Shown one piece after another: positions 34,652 through 44,666 of a stretch of 64,000 bases of DNA. A program made the translations under genes and the position numbers. How positions within the stretch are numbered: position 1 is the first letter of the stretch; the number at the start of each line of letters is the position of its first letter. This DNA is from Armillaria gallica (Eukaryota > Basidiomycota > Agaricomycetes > Agaricales > Physalacriaceae). The DNA lies in assembly GCA_037576215.1 (NCBI GenBank), contig JBANDB010000004.1, positions 2,170,001-2,234,000 on the forward strand, given 5' to 3'. Under the pieces are notes generated by a model. It had not been told where the DNA came from. It saw nothing but the letters and a program-made list of their open reading frames with translations, and made no database searches.

Positions 34652-37600
34652 ATGAAGACTTCTCCCGGATCCTCCTCGACATTTACTCGTCCTCCTCTCG
34701 ATGGATCGCTCACTTACCCAGAAATGTTTGACTACAACGCGCAGCATAGCCCAGACCATCCTGTCTTTCAGTTCTATGACCAGGACCACATTCAAAAAGT
34801 CACTTGGAGTGAGGTCGCCAAGGCTATCCACGCCGCCGGCCGTATTGTTCTTGAGAATGTTCCTCGAACGGACATCGTCCCTGTTGTAGGGCTTCTGGCA
34901 CATGCTGGTATGTTTACTTTTCATCTGATTGGTCGTTGGCTGACATGGGGTATTTCTTCCCTGCAGATAGCATCACATTTCTCACCGTCGTAGCTGGGAT
35001 TATACGCACCGGGTATTCTGCGTTCCCGATATCGACCCGTAACTCACCTGCAGCGATCGCTCACCTGCTTGAAAGTACTGGATGCAAGAACTTACTTGTC
35101 AGTGCCGACCCTGCCATACAGGAAGTCATTCGTATGCAAGATGGTATAAACACCATACCGATGCCGACATTCGAGGACCTCTACTTGAAGAATGACTCCG
35201 AGCCACTGCCGCATGTGCGCCCTGACTGGGAACAACCAGCGCTCATTATGCACTCTTCTGGGTCGACGCGTTTTCCCAGTCCAATTTATCACACACATCG
35301 GTTTTATGCAATGCACGGAGTTTGGCTATGTACGCCCAAATTTCTCTCCTTTAGTTACGAGAGCTAATACAATTCTCAACAAGCTTACGGAGACATGGAT
35401 GTTTGCGGGCACGTTCTTTCTGCGCACGGGTTACCTATGTACCGTGAGTGTCCTATGATCCATTTATTACCACGATCCAGATTGTACTGATAAATACTTG
35501 TTCAGATCTCATGGGATGTTGGACACTTATGATTGCTGTGCGCTTAATATATTCTTAACTTTAATCTTCTAACTATATCTCACAGGCCTCGGATGGTGTA
35601 ACCATAGCGATGCTTCCTCCTAAAAGTCAGCTCATTGTACCGACACCAGAGCGTGTTTTGGAGGGCATAAAGGCGACGGAATGCACGCTTGTGTTTTGTG
35701 TTCCTCACTTTTATGAGGTGAATGAGATTCCTTACTCCTCGCGGTCGAGACGCTGATTCCATCAGGCATGGGCGCAAGATCCAGCGGCCCCTGAAGTTCT
35801 AGCAAAGGCTACAGTCGTAGTACGGCTTCAAGTTTACCTTACATCAACGACATTTTTACTGATATTTGGCAGTATTTTGCAGGAGGACCGCTTTCCAAGT
35901 CTGCCGGGGATTCATTGATAGCCAAGGGTGTGCCACTTTGCACCCTATTTGGAAGGTACGTCCCAGTCTACGGTATGGAAAACCAGACAGCGAAACTTTC
36001 CATTAGTACTGAAACCACCTATTCCGCTAAAGTGGTCCCCAGTATGTTTTTGATGCGAATCAGAGAACTTATGCTGATTGTTACACTTCAGAGGAGACGC
36101 CTGCTGAAGGATGGGAATGGTTTGAGGTGAATTTAAAACCAATACTATTGACTTTACTCACGCCGTCAACACAGTGGGCACGTTATATTGATTATATCCT
36201 TCTCCCTGCCGAAGGAGAGGATGATAATATATTCCGTGTAATAATCAAGGTAAGTAATCGGACCTCGACATTCTGTCTGTTCTAATTTTCTGAAGGAAAA
36301 TCCCAAAACGGGATATTCACCTGCGGTCTTCAACACCACGATAGATGGTATCAGGGCTTACGACACGAAAGATCTCTTTGTCAGGCATCCCATCAATTAT
36401 GAAATGTTCAAGTCTTATGGAAGACATGGTATGTTTTTTCCCGCTCTCGCTACAGATGACTAGTGAACAGACTTTATAGACGACCAAATTGTTCATAGCA
36501 CTGGTGTACTTTTTTGTCGCGTTCCTACCGCCCCTACTTACGCATGTCACAGGAAAAGACGAACCCTACGCCAATCGGTATGTTCCTTTTCTCGCCTTCA
36601 ATTACACCGTTAATACTTCAGTAGAGGGAACAATCACCACTGACAAACGAGTCGGCGCCGCCGTTATGTTTGGTCAATCCAAATTCCAGCCCGGAGTGTT
36701 GATCTCGCCAGCTCCGGGGTACGAATTTAACCCAACTAATGAGAAAGACCTCGCCGAATTCCGTGGGAACATCTGGCAAGATTCCTAGGCCTTCTTCTGA
36801 CGCTTGTATTAACACCTTTCCACTAGGGACACGGTATCCGAGGCGAACGAAGAGGCGCCGCAACATTCGAGGATTTTCAAAGAGGTGCGTGTAGTGCTCA
36901 TCTTATCGTTCGGGAGCCCGTATTGACATTGATACCATAGATGATCATCGTCACGCATCCATCTAAGCCATTCACGTTCACTGCTAAAGGAACCCCTCGA
37001 CGGCGCGCTATCCTAACGGCCTACAGCAAGGAGATAGATGCGGCGTACGAAGCGGTTGACAACATCTCCGTATCCAACATCCCGGCACCACAGAAATGGA
37101 ACGTCGATGAGATTACAGAATGGATTCGGCGCGTTGTACATAGCCTTCTTCGCACCGATGCTCAAGTATCCGATACGCAGGACCTCTTTATTGTCGGAGT
37201 CGATAGGTCCTCGTTCCTTTCCACCTTGTCCTAACATTCAAAGCTTATCCTTTCTGAAGTCTAATAGCCGTTGCAATCCGCAGTACGATCACCAGCATCC
37301 TTCGGAAAACCCGAGCAATCTCGACGGGCGCCATCCGGACGTTGCCACAAAATTTTGTTTTTAATAATCCTTCGATATCTCTTTTAAGCGCCTTTGTTCA
37401 CGACACCGTCATATCCTCTCCGTTCAGCGGAACCACGGAGACTGAAGACGAAGACGACGGGAGTGAGCCTGTAATCGCGTTCAACAGACTTCCTCAACCT
37501 GGCGAGACCATTGTCAAACTCAGAAAAGGGAAAGGAGAGCCGCCGCTAATCATCTTTCACGGTCAGTTCCTCTTTCAGCTCTGGTATATTTGTCGCTAAA

Positions 37601-38338
37601 GAGTCAGCAGGAGGCGCGGGTCTTGCATTCGATTTCAGGTCGTATCCGGAGAAATTCCGCACAGCTGTGTGGACTATCCAGGTGACGCCGGATGCGCCAA
37701 TGACGAGCGTGGAAGACCTTGTGGCATTTTACAGACGTAAAATCAAGGAGGAGCGGCCTACTGGGCCATATCGCCTTGCCGGATACTCTGCGTCAAGCAT
37801 ACTGGCATTTTTGATGGCCCAGGAGTTTGAACGTCATGGGGACACTGTATCGCAGCTCGCCATGTTGGATCTTTTCCCCTCGATTTTCTTACACCAAATC
37901 CCAGCTGCTGACTGTCCGAACCGCCGAAAGGAGTTTGTCGCGGCTGTGATTAAGATCATGCTTGATTTAACGGCGTTGGATAAGAGTAGGAAGAGCACTG
38001 TCGATGGGCTGCACTCTGCTTTCAATGGGACCGGTGGTTCGCCCCTACAGCGATTTACCATGGATACGGCGCGAGAGCTTTTGGGTCTGATAGGTGATTT
38101 TTGTCTTCGACCTGATATAGAGCGGTGGATGGGCAGTATGAAGGATGTCAAGGCTCCGGTTACGGTTTATGTTGCGGAGGGGGGTGCGAGGCTTATACCA
38201 CTGCCGAGAGAGGAGCAAGAAGATCTGGGAGCTTCGTGTTGGGTGCCGGAAGCAAGAGTCGTGCGAGTGCCTGGGGACCATATGGACTTCCTGGAACACG
38301 ACTTAGTTGTTGCAGGATTGCAAGGAGGATACCTCTGA
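34652..38338 (+). CDS. NRPS-A: A-T-TE NRPS-like synthetase (chimeric)
   Basis: About 960 residues, about 15 introns. The adenylation domain occupies roughly residues 25-500: HSSGSTRFPSPI, SAHGLPMYR, PHFYE...AWAQDP, AGGPLSKSAGDSL, LFGSTETTYS, DDQIVHSTGEKTNPTP. It should activate a carboxylate as acyl-AMP. The linker THPSKPFTFTAKGTPRR leads to the carrier domain, DLFIVGVDSL, whose phosphopantetheine Ser (about 614) is split by intron 37207-37259. The thioesterase (about 700-958) has RLAGYSASSILAF (nucleophile in GYSAS rather than GxSxG), MLDLFPS (Asp) and VPGDHMDFLEHD (His), ending LQGGYL. The frame could be followed through every junction; one intron (36776-36826) is GC-AG. The adenylation part is nearly identical to NRPS-B, but from about 37040 on it resembles NRPS-C. 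Related A-T-TE enzymes make quinone or furanone dimers from aryl pyruvates; the substrate here is unknown. It converges on AKR1. Confidence 0.85.
37207..37259 (+). other. intron splitting the carrier-domain serine codon
   Basis: The exon ends GTC GAT AG and the next begins T CTA ATA. The codon AG|T is the phosphopantetheine-accepting Ser of GVDSL. The same intron position is present in NRPS-B and NRPS-C. Unspliced RNA would read VDRS instead of VDSL. Confidence 0.8.
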
Positions 38339-38599
38339 TCTCTGTTTCTCTTACAACCCGCGGAAGCTTCGTTTGGCAATGATCCAGATTTATAGACCGG
38401 TACGAAATCGGTTTATATTTATAGTATTACGCGTACCTCGTCTAGCTGCTGCGATTAAGTTATTTGCAGGAGGTCGTTTCGTAGCTGAGAAGAACAACTG
38501 TAAGAAGTAAGAAGTTCAGCGCAGGACAAACAGTATTCAACACGTACGTTGAACGTTAGTGTTATAATGGTGACTAGCAAGGGAAAGGAGAACCACCAC

Positions 38600-39252
38600 T
38601 GATAACCCTTCATTTTCTGTTCTCCTGTTTTTTCAAAGATATCTAACTTAAAATGTTTGTAGGAGGTGGAAGCCTTGCGTTTGACTTCAGGTCGTATCCA
38701 GAGCAGTGCCGCACGATAAGCCTGATTCTACGACAGTAGAATCAGGGAGAAACAACCCACCGGGCCATACCACGTCTCATGCTCGACCATTTACCTTCTC
38801 TATTCTTAGATCAAATCCCGTCCAACCGTCCAAACCGCCGAGAAGAGTTCATTGCGGTCGGGATCGAGGTTATGTTCGACTTAATGATCTGGGATACAGG
38901 GAGGAATACCTCTATCGGCATCTTGCGTGCTGCTGTGAACGGGAACGGTGGTTTGCCTATACACCGACTTGCCATGAATACGGCGCGAGAGGTTATGAGC
39001 ATGATTGCTGACTTTTGTTTTCAGCCTGACATTGAGCAGTGGATGAAAGGCATGAAGGAAGTCAAGGCTCCGGTTACGGTGCATATTGCCGAGAAAGGCG
39101 CAAAGCATATACCAATGCCGGAAGAGGAACGAGAAGATCTGGGAGCTTCGCGTTGGTTACCGGGAGCTAGGGTCGTGCGAGTGCCCGGAGGTCATATGGA
39201 TTTTCTGGAACATGACTTGGTTATCGCAGGACTGCAAGAAGGGTATCTCTGA
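38600..39252 (+). pseudogene. stranded B-type thioesterase remnant
   Basis: A second thioesterase fragment directly follows NRPS-A. It begins with B-type DNA for the GKGEPPL region (GGAAAGGAGAACCACC near 38583) and the intron before the TE (ending gtttgtag at about 38663). It then reads GGGSLAFDFRSYPEQ, loses the segment with the catalytic GYSAS through two deletions, and resumes MLDHLPSLFLDQIPSNRPNR to HMDFLEHDLVIAGLQEGYL, stop 39252. It matches the NRPS-B thioesterase (HLPSLFL, NRREEFI, MFDLMIWD) far better than that of NRPS-A. With no start, no nucleophile and deletions it is a relic. Confidence 0.82.
38721..38746. repeat. hairpin at a deletion junction (snap-back insertion)
   Basis: CCTGATTCTAC, GACA, GTAGAATCAGG: a perfect 11-bp stem with a 4-base loop. 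In NRPS-B the corresponding place has only the right arm type sequence (GTAGAATCAAGGAG). The left arm looks like an inverted copy of the adjacent arm inserted where about 90 bases were lost. Confidence 0.65.
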
Positions 39253-39469
39253 TTTTTGCTTCACATCCCAATATAGTGGTCTTTGACCCTTCACGCAACG
39301 ATTCATTCACCCAGATATATTACCACAATCAAGTACTTTCAGACTGTGTATGCGTTATACCATTTAAGAACTAGGACTATCCATTAGCCTCAGAGTCACC
39401 TTCAATCAGGGCGTGATGGGTTGGAGACCAGGTTGCTTTGCCATCTTCGCGGCCGACGCAAGGAGGATA

Positions 39470-40776
39470 CTATAACTGGATCCATCGCCCCACATACTCA
39501 TCAGAACAAAAGCCCCCGAAAGAGAGTAAAACAAAGCTCACAATCATCGTCGTAGGGAACCCAGGATCAAAAGGTATAATGCTTTCTAAATACTCAATCT
39601 GCTCCTTAGACAACGAGATGTCCAGTGCCTTCGAGTTCGCCTCGAGGTGCTCCACTTTTCGTCCTCCGATAATTGGGAAGACGTACGGCGTCTTGTGCAT
39701 CACGTATGCAATCGCCACTACCCACACAACCCATCAGAAATCCGCACACCATAATCGAAGAAGACGATTCCGACTCACCCGCAGTGATATTAGACTCGAC
39801 GCCAACCTCAGCCGCTACCTTTTCCAACGCTTTACACACCTTCACTTCCACCTCAGTGCGCTCCCAGCTCCGGCCCCATACCGAACGTCCCTTCTCCCCT
39901 GTCTCCTTCCGACGTTCTTCCTCTGCGTCCGTCCGCAGCTTCCCTTGGCCGAGTACACCAAACGGAGAGAGCGCCATGCCCAGAGACCTAGCCATGGGAA
40001 TGATCTCGCGCTCGAACGAGCGATCCAGGATACTCCATTTACCTTGATAGACGACGAATGGCGTCTTACCGTGATCCACGGCGTACTGGTTCGCTTGAGA
40101 GACGACCCATGCAGGGGTGTCAGAAACCCCGAGATAGAGGACCTTCTGCGCCGCAACGAGATTGTGCAGGCTGTCCATGACTTCCGGTATCGACGTCTCG
40201 TAGTCCCACCAGTGGACGTATAGGATGTCGATGTACGACGTTCGGAGTTTTTTAAGACTCGCTTCCACGCTGATGTGCATAGATTTAGTGCTGTTCCCGA
40301 CGTAGTTGACCTTTTGCGCAATAGTGTCATTTTCACGCTTGTAATTCGATGTGTACTGTGAAGGGATGACTTCAGCCCCTGGCGCATGGAGGAAATGGAT
40401 GATCCAAGACGTACCTTCGTCGCAATGACAAGCTGGTCTCGTATTCCTCGCTTCTCCGCCCATTCGCCGATGAATTCTTCAGATGTTTCATCCTGGCTGT
40501 ATAGCATGGGAATTAGAACACGGATTGGGTTGAAGGGCCAGTTGCTTACTAGTTGTTCGCAGTGTCGATAAAGTTTCCGCCCATGTCAAAGTACGCATCC
40601 AAGAGCTTGAAGCTAGACTCCTTGCTCGTCGACCCAAAACCATGAGCCTCCCATTTGTCACCAATACTCCCCGCACCAAGGACGAGGGGAGATACCCTCA
40701 CTCCTGCACGAGAGGACAGGACACGATAGATACCGAGCTTTGTAGGAGGATCGCTGGCGAGTTGGAAGAGAGACAT
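39470..40776 (-). CDS. AKR1: aldo-keto reductase, aryl-alcohol dehydrogenase-like (decaying copy)
   Basis: Exons 40776-40550, 40496-40415, 40355-39779 and from 39717. The protein starts [20 protein letters not shown]. The AKR tetrad is visible: FIDTANNYQ (Asp and Tyr), VIATK (Lys) and [10 protein letters not shown] (His). [16 protein letters not shown] near the end matches the usual cofactor-binding region. AAD-type AKRs reduce aryl aldehydes or polyketide-type carbonyls with NADPH. Two defects separate it from the other copies. The last-intron acceptor (TAG before GGTGACGG in AKR2 and AKR3) reads TGG, so the conserved C-terminal [19 protein letters not shown] cannot be joined normally and the frame ends WIQL. 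The promoter TATATAAG is CACATAAG (40818-40825). Convergent with NRPS-A and its TE remnant. Confidence 0.78.
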
Positions 40777-41127
40777 GATAGGCTAGTTAGGATGGAAGAG
40801 TAAGAGCTGCAAACCATCTTATGTGACGCGAGACAAAGGCCTGTTTGTAAGCTCAGAGGCATCAGTCAGCAACGGTAGTGGCGAGAACGTGGAATTGTCA
40901 CATTGACATTCTAGGGCGAGAATCTCTGAGGAAAAGGAATAGAATCGATAGATGCGTGTGATATTCGTACCTGCCTGCTTACTTAAAAGATGGCACCAGA
41001 TAGTCACAACAAATACTTAGTAGGCGAACCACTGCGCCTTGTGCCTTCATTATCATGTATCAAGATGGATGAGGAAATGTCATAGCAATCTTCGGAAGAA
41101 CATTACCCCAGTCGTCGTGGGCGGTAA

Positions 41128-41187
41128 TCAAAGCTCTTCGATCAGGCTAGCCCCCGCAACCTCGGCTTCCCAAACATCCACAACGGA
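41128..41187 (-). pseudogene. X2 3'-end stub (unit 1)
   Basis: Encodes only the last ~20 residues of X2 (ending ASLIEEL, stop at 41130-41128), then similarity to the unit 4 copy stops abruptly after ACAACGGA near 41187. The 3' flank down to about 41030 is also duplicated. It marks the inner edge of unit 1. Confidence 0.65.
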
Positions 41188-41617
41188 TCTCACTGGGTTT
41201 GACCAGACTCGACCTTGGCGTTCGGTTCACCGACTATGTAACACATATAGCTAAAGAGTTCGGTTTGAGAGCCAGCACGTCTGAAAAACAAAGCTCTTAC
41301 CGTCATGATAACAAGTGAGGCAAGCATATCCAGACACAGAAGTTAATTGGGCTTTCTGGTGGTATTCTTGTGGGCGTCCCCGACCTGGTCTTCTTTTGGG
41401 CCCCGTCATTATAATCGACCAAGGAAGTTATGTTTGCGCTGATAATTACGGGACTGCAATTGACGACTGCGATAGTGAAGATGGGTAGTGTTCGAACGTC
41501 GTCCCTATACAGATTTTAGTGATGAAGACCAGATGAAGAAGCAAACCAGCGCACAACATAACATCCTTGGTTCACAAGGATATAGACTTTTCCAAGGCCG
41601 AAAGCGGCTGACAATAG
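41188..41617. other. central spacer of the inverted units and X1 5' flank
   Basis: Bases 41188-41330 match no other copy that I could find. From about 41331 the sequence is the inverted equivalent of the end of the window (63850-64000), so the unit 2/unit 4 repeat continues upstream of X1 and beyond the window. A short frame, TQKLIGLSGGILVGVPDLVF, is shared by both copies, but its role is unclear. Confidence 0.45.
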
Positions 41618-43490
41618 ATGTCGCCCCCACTTTCCCTTGAGAACCGGGCCTTCAACGTGCTGAAGGCCAACGATGTCGAAATCTATTCGCCATCATTACT
41701 CACGTTCCGGCAGTCGATGAAGAAGAAAATCTTACCTGATACCACTATTCTGCGCCATATACGTTTCCTGGCAAAAAATATCAACTTTTGTACGAGGAAA
41801 AAATCAGTGAAAAGTCCGGATACGCATGCTTTCACTACGTACCGACAAGCCCTAAATCTATCTGTTGGAGAGAATTCTCTACTGAAGCACCGAGCTCGCA
41901 TTTTTGGGTGAAAATCAAGGAGGAGGAATTGATGGTGATGGCAAGAAGCCAATCTTGTCAACCTTCCTACCATCATCATGGCGACTCTTTTCATTTCTTC
42001 CTTCGTACTCCGCGTCTCCGTCTCCGTCCCCATCACCCAGCGTCAACACTTTGTCTGCCAACAGGTGCAAGGACCGTAGAGCATTACGGCAAAATCAGGT
42101 CTCCTTTGGCGAGCACAGCGGTTGACCAGACAAAACGGTACCAGTGAGGAAGGCTTCCCGCCTAGCCAAGGGCTACTTGAAAGCAGACAGTGTCAACGGG
42201 AATGGCACTGGAAACGTGGTGAGTCTCCCAGGGCGCCTGCTGAATCCCAACTAATAGTGGTCGTTAGCCTGCTCGACTCTGAAATCCACAAGGAAACACA
42301 GGAAAGATATCACAGACGCTCACACTTTTGCCGACATTCTTGCTGGCCCAGAAGGAGTCATCTAATAGAAATGGAATTTCTCGCGAATTTTCCAATAAAT
42401 TTCTTCCAGACCAGGCCGATGGTCAGATGGTTGGTTAGCGCCCATTTTTCTGGCTCATTTTTGACTCTAATACCCCTATGATTTAAGGGCGCACTAGCTA
42501 AAATATCTCTAGAACGACGTTCACAAGGCAGCAACCGCACCACCCGGGTCATCATCTCACCCCTTCTTCGCCAATTCTTCACAGGCATTTCTCTCGCGGC
42601 TCTACGGCGACAAGGTCATAGAAAGACGACAATTCGCACCTAGACCTTTCAGGCGACTCGTCGCAGGCATATCGCTACTACGACGCTCACAAGAATTTCA
42701 TGCCACCTCGCCTCACAAGCACCTGGCAAATGGCTATGTTCTCGACGATGGCGACGACGCATGTCCATACTCCCCTGTCCCGACCGTATTCGTCTCGCCA
42801 GTGCCAGACGAACCCATTCGCCCCGATCCGTCCGCTCTACCCTAGTCTCCAGCTGGGGAAACGAAGGGTACTCGAACGGAACGGACGGAGCAATCGTTCA
42901 TCGCCTACTTCGAGTCTTCGCCTCTCACTTCCCTACACCGCCATTACCGGTTTCTTATCTTTACCTTCAAAGTGCCAGGTGTTCAGCTCACCTTGCCGCT
43001 TTTCGATATTGTGGTTGGGTATCATTCAAGTGGGCGACCAGTCTCCGTTGATCGGTAGTGCTACGAAGCGCCCGGCCTTTTTCGTCGACCTCTCTACCGG
43101 TATGAAGACTCCAATTAGCGCTATTTCTCCAGGGAGCACAAGTTATTCCTCTTCGAACCTTGGATCGAGTTCATCGTGTGCCTCCTCTGTGACTAATGTC
43201 GGGAAATGCAGTTATGATCCCAGGTCCATACAATGCGCGTGGCCTTCCCGCTCTCAGACTCAAGCCCGTATGGTCCGTTGTTTTCAGTGTACCCCACGAA
43301 GACTCTCTACTCTACGCGACACACAATTACGACGGTATGAGCCTTTAGGGCTGTGGGCCGGTCGTTCCTTATTGGGACCTTGTGCCGGTAACTACACCAA
43401 TACCATTGATCGCCGAAATTGGTAGCTTTGTTTTATTCGGAAGTGGTCCGCGTTTCCTTCATAAGGATAAACTCTTACTGCATACTCATC
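41618..43490 (+). pseudogene. X1 (unit 2): broken copy of an unknown multi-exon gene
   Basis: Recognisable coding pieces: YEEKISEKSGYACFHYVPTS, PKSICWREFSTEAPSSHF, TDAHTFADILAGPEGVI near 42320, and SFGVSPGST-type Ser-rich sequence SSSNLGSSSSCASSVTNVGK near 43145-43205. Compared with the unit 4 copy it lacks one base before ATATACGTTTC (near 41755), which shifts the frame. It also lacks about 10 bases near 42842 (TACCCTAGTCTCC versus TACCCTCCTCGGAAGAGTC), and the donor after LMVM reads GC instead of GT. No domain recognised. X1 lies just upstream of X2 in both copies. Confidence 0.5.
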
Positions 43491-43508
43491 CCATCCCGCT
43501 CTCACTCC

Positions 43509-44177
43509 ATGGACGGACCCTTCAGTCAAGCTGTTCTTGCGTCTTCTGCACAGACTTTGGACTCTCTGCCAATTGTCAGTGGCTCTACCAACCCCGGAGA
43601 TTACGGCACATCCCAACAGCAAGAGACTCGAACGAACATGGATTCGACACCGGCGCCATTCCCTCCTCCACCTTCAGGCTGGATCAGCCAATCTACAAGA
43701 GTGTACACCCGTCCCTGCCGCTGTGGCAAATCGGAGTGCATGTGGCTGTTCATCTACCTCGACCAAATGATTCACGCCACTCACGAAGTTCTTGGCTCCC
43801 TCCCTCCCATTCTCACACGTAGTACAAACCCAACTCGACCGAAACTATCCTCACGCCAGAAAGAAACCTACTATGTATCATCCATTGAAGGACCCATATT
43901 GAATATCCACAAAACCTTTGCGACACCCATTATCCGGCCAAACCTGGACGACTCGAAGACCGGTCTTTTGCGTTTCCTCGAGCGTGAGCCGCGGGCGGAT
44001 GTACGACCGGAAAAGCTGGTGTGTTTGGGGTGCGGGTGCGATGTTGGCACTCGCAGTCCCTGGAGCTGGTTGTGGCATCGAAATTCATGCGAGGGTATTG
44101 ATAACGCGATTTTGCGGTCCGTTGTGGATGCTTGGGAAGCCGAGGTTGCGGAGTCTAGTCTGATCGAAGAACTTTGA
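43509..44177 (+). CDS. X2 (unit 2): Cys-containing protein of unknown family
   Basis: Single uninterrupted exon of 222 residues; start at MDGPFSQAVLASSAQ, aligned with the start of the unit 4 copy. The N-terminal ~60 residues are Ser/Thr/Pro-rich (STNPGDYGTSQQQETRTNMD, PFPPPPSGW). The body has two Cys clusters that may bind a metal: CRCGKSECMW near residue 75, and CLGCGCDV followed by WLWHRNSCEG near 185. Between them is LDQMIHATHEVLGSLPPIL, a likely amphipathic helix. Clustered changes are conservative between the two copies, and both frames are open, so the protein is probably made. I do not recognise the family. It lies upstream of AKR2 on the same strand. Confidence 0.65.
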   Translation: MDGPFSQAVLASSAQTLDSLPIVSGSTNPGDYGTSQQQETRTNMDSTPAPFPPPPSGWISQSTRVYTRPCRCGKSECMWLFIYLDQMIHATHEVLGSLPPILTRSTNPTRPKLSSRQKETYYVSSIEGPILNIHKTFATPIIRPNLDDSKTGLLRFLEREPRADVRPEKLVCLGCGCDVGTRSPWSWLWHRNSCEGIDNAILRSVVDAWEAEVAESSLIEEL

Positions 44178-44617
44178 TTACCGTCCACGACGACTGGGGT
44201 AATGTTCTTCCGAAGATTGCTGTCATTTCCTTATCCATCTTGATACGTGATAATAAAGACACGAGGCGCAGTGGTTTGCCTATTATTTGTGGTGACTATC
44301 TGGTGCTATCTTTTAAGTAAGCAGCTGATGCTCAGTTTCTGCAGTGAACTTTCTGCCTTTTACATGGCCCCACGCTGGGTCACCTGCAACAGGCGGGTAC
44401 GAATATCGGACGCATCTACTTTTTCCTCAGAGATTCTCGCCCCTAGAATATCAAGGTGACAATTCCGGCATTCGTCATCGTTCTTCTTGCCGAAGCATTG
44501 CGTAGGACTGCGGCCGATTGGCTACAAATACTTTCGTTCCCATTCACTCCCACATTCTCACCAGTACCGCGTTGCTGACTGATACCTCTGAGCTTACAAA
44601 CGGACCTTTGTCTCGCG

Positions 44618-44625
44618 TATATAAG
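44618..44625 (+). promoter_or_regulatory. TATA box of AKR2
   Basis: TATATAAG lies 42 bases before the AKR2 ATG (44667). The same box in the same place precedes AKR3 (53435-53442, reverse) and AKR4 (60065-60072, reverse). In AKR1 it is altered to CACATAAG. Confidence 0.6.
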
Positions 44626-44666
44626 ATGATTTACAGCTCTTACCCTTCTATCCTAACCAGCCCATC

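Noticed and set aside
37834..38151. Reverse-strand open frames inside the NRPS thioesterases
   Set aside because: They are shadows of the TE exons; the sense frame has clear catalytic motifs.
42358..42588. Reverse frame shared with 62745-62966 as a conserved small gene
   Set aside because: It is conserved only because the whole unit is duplicated, and the reading is antisense to X1.
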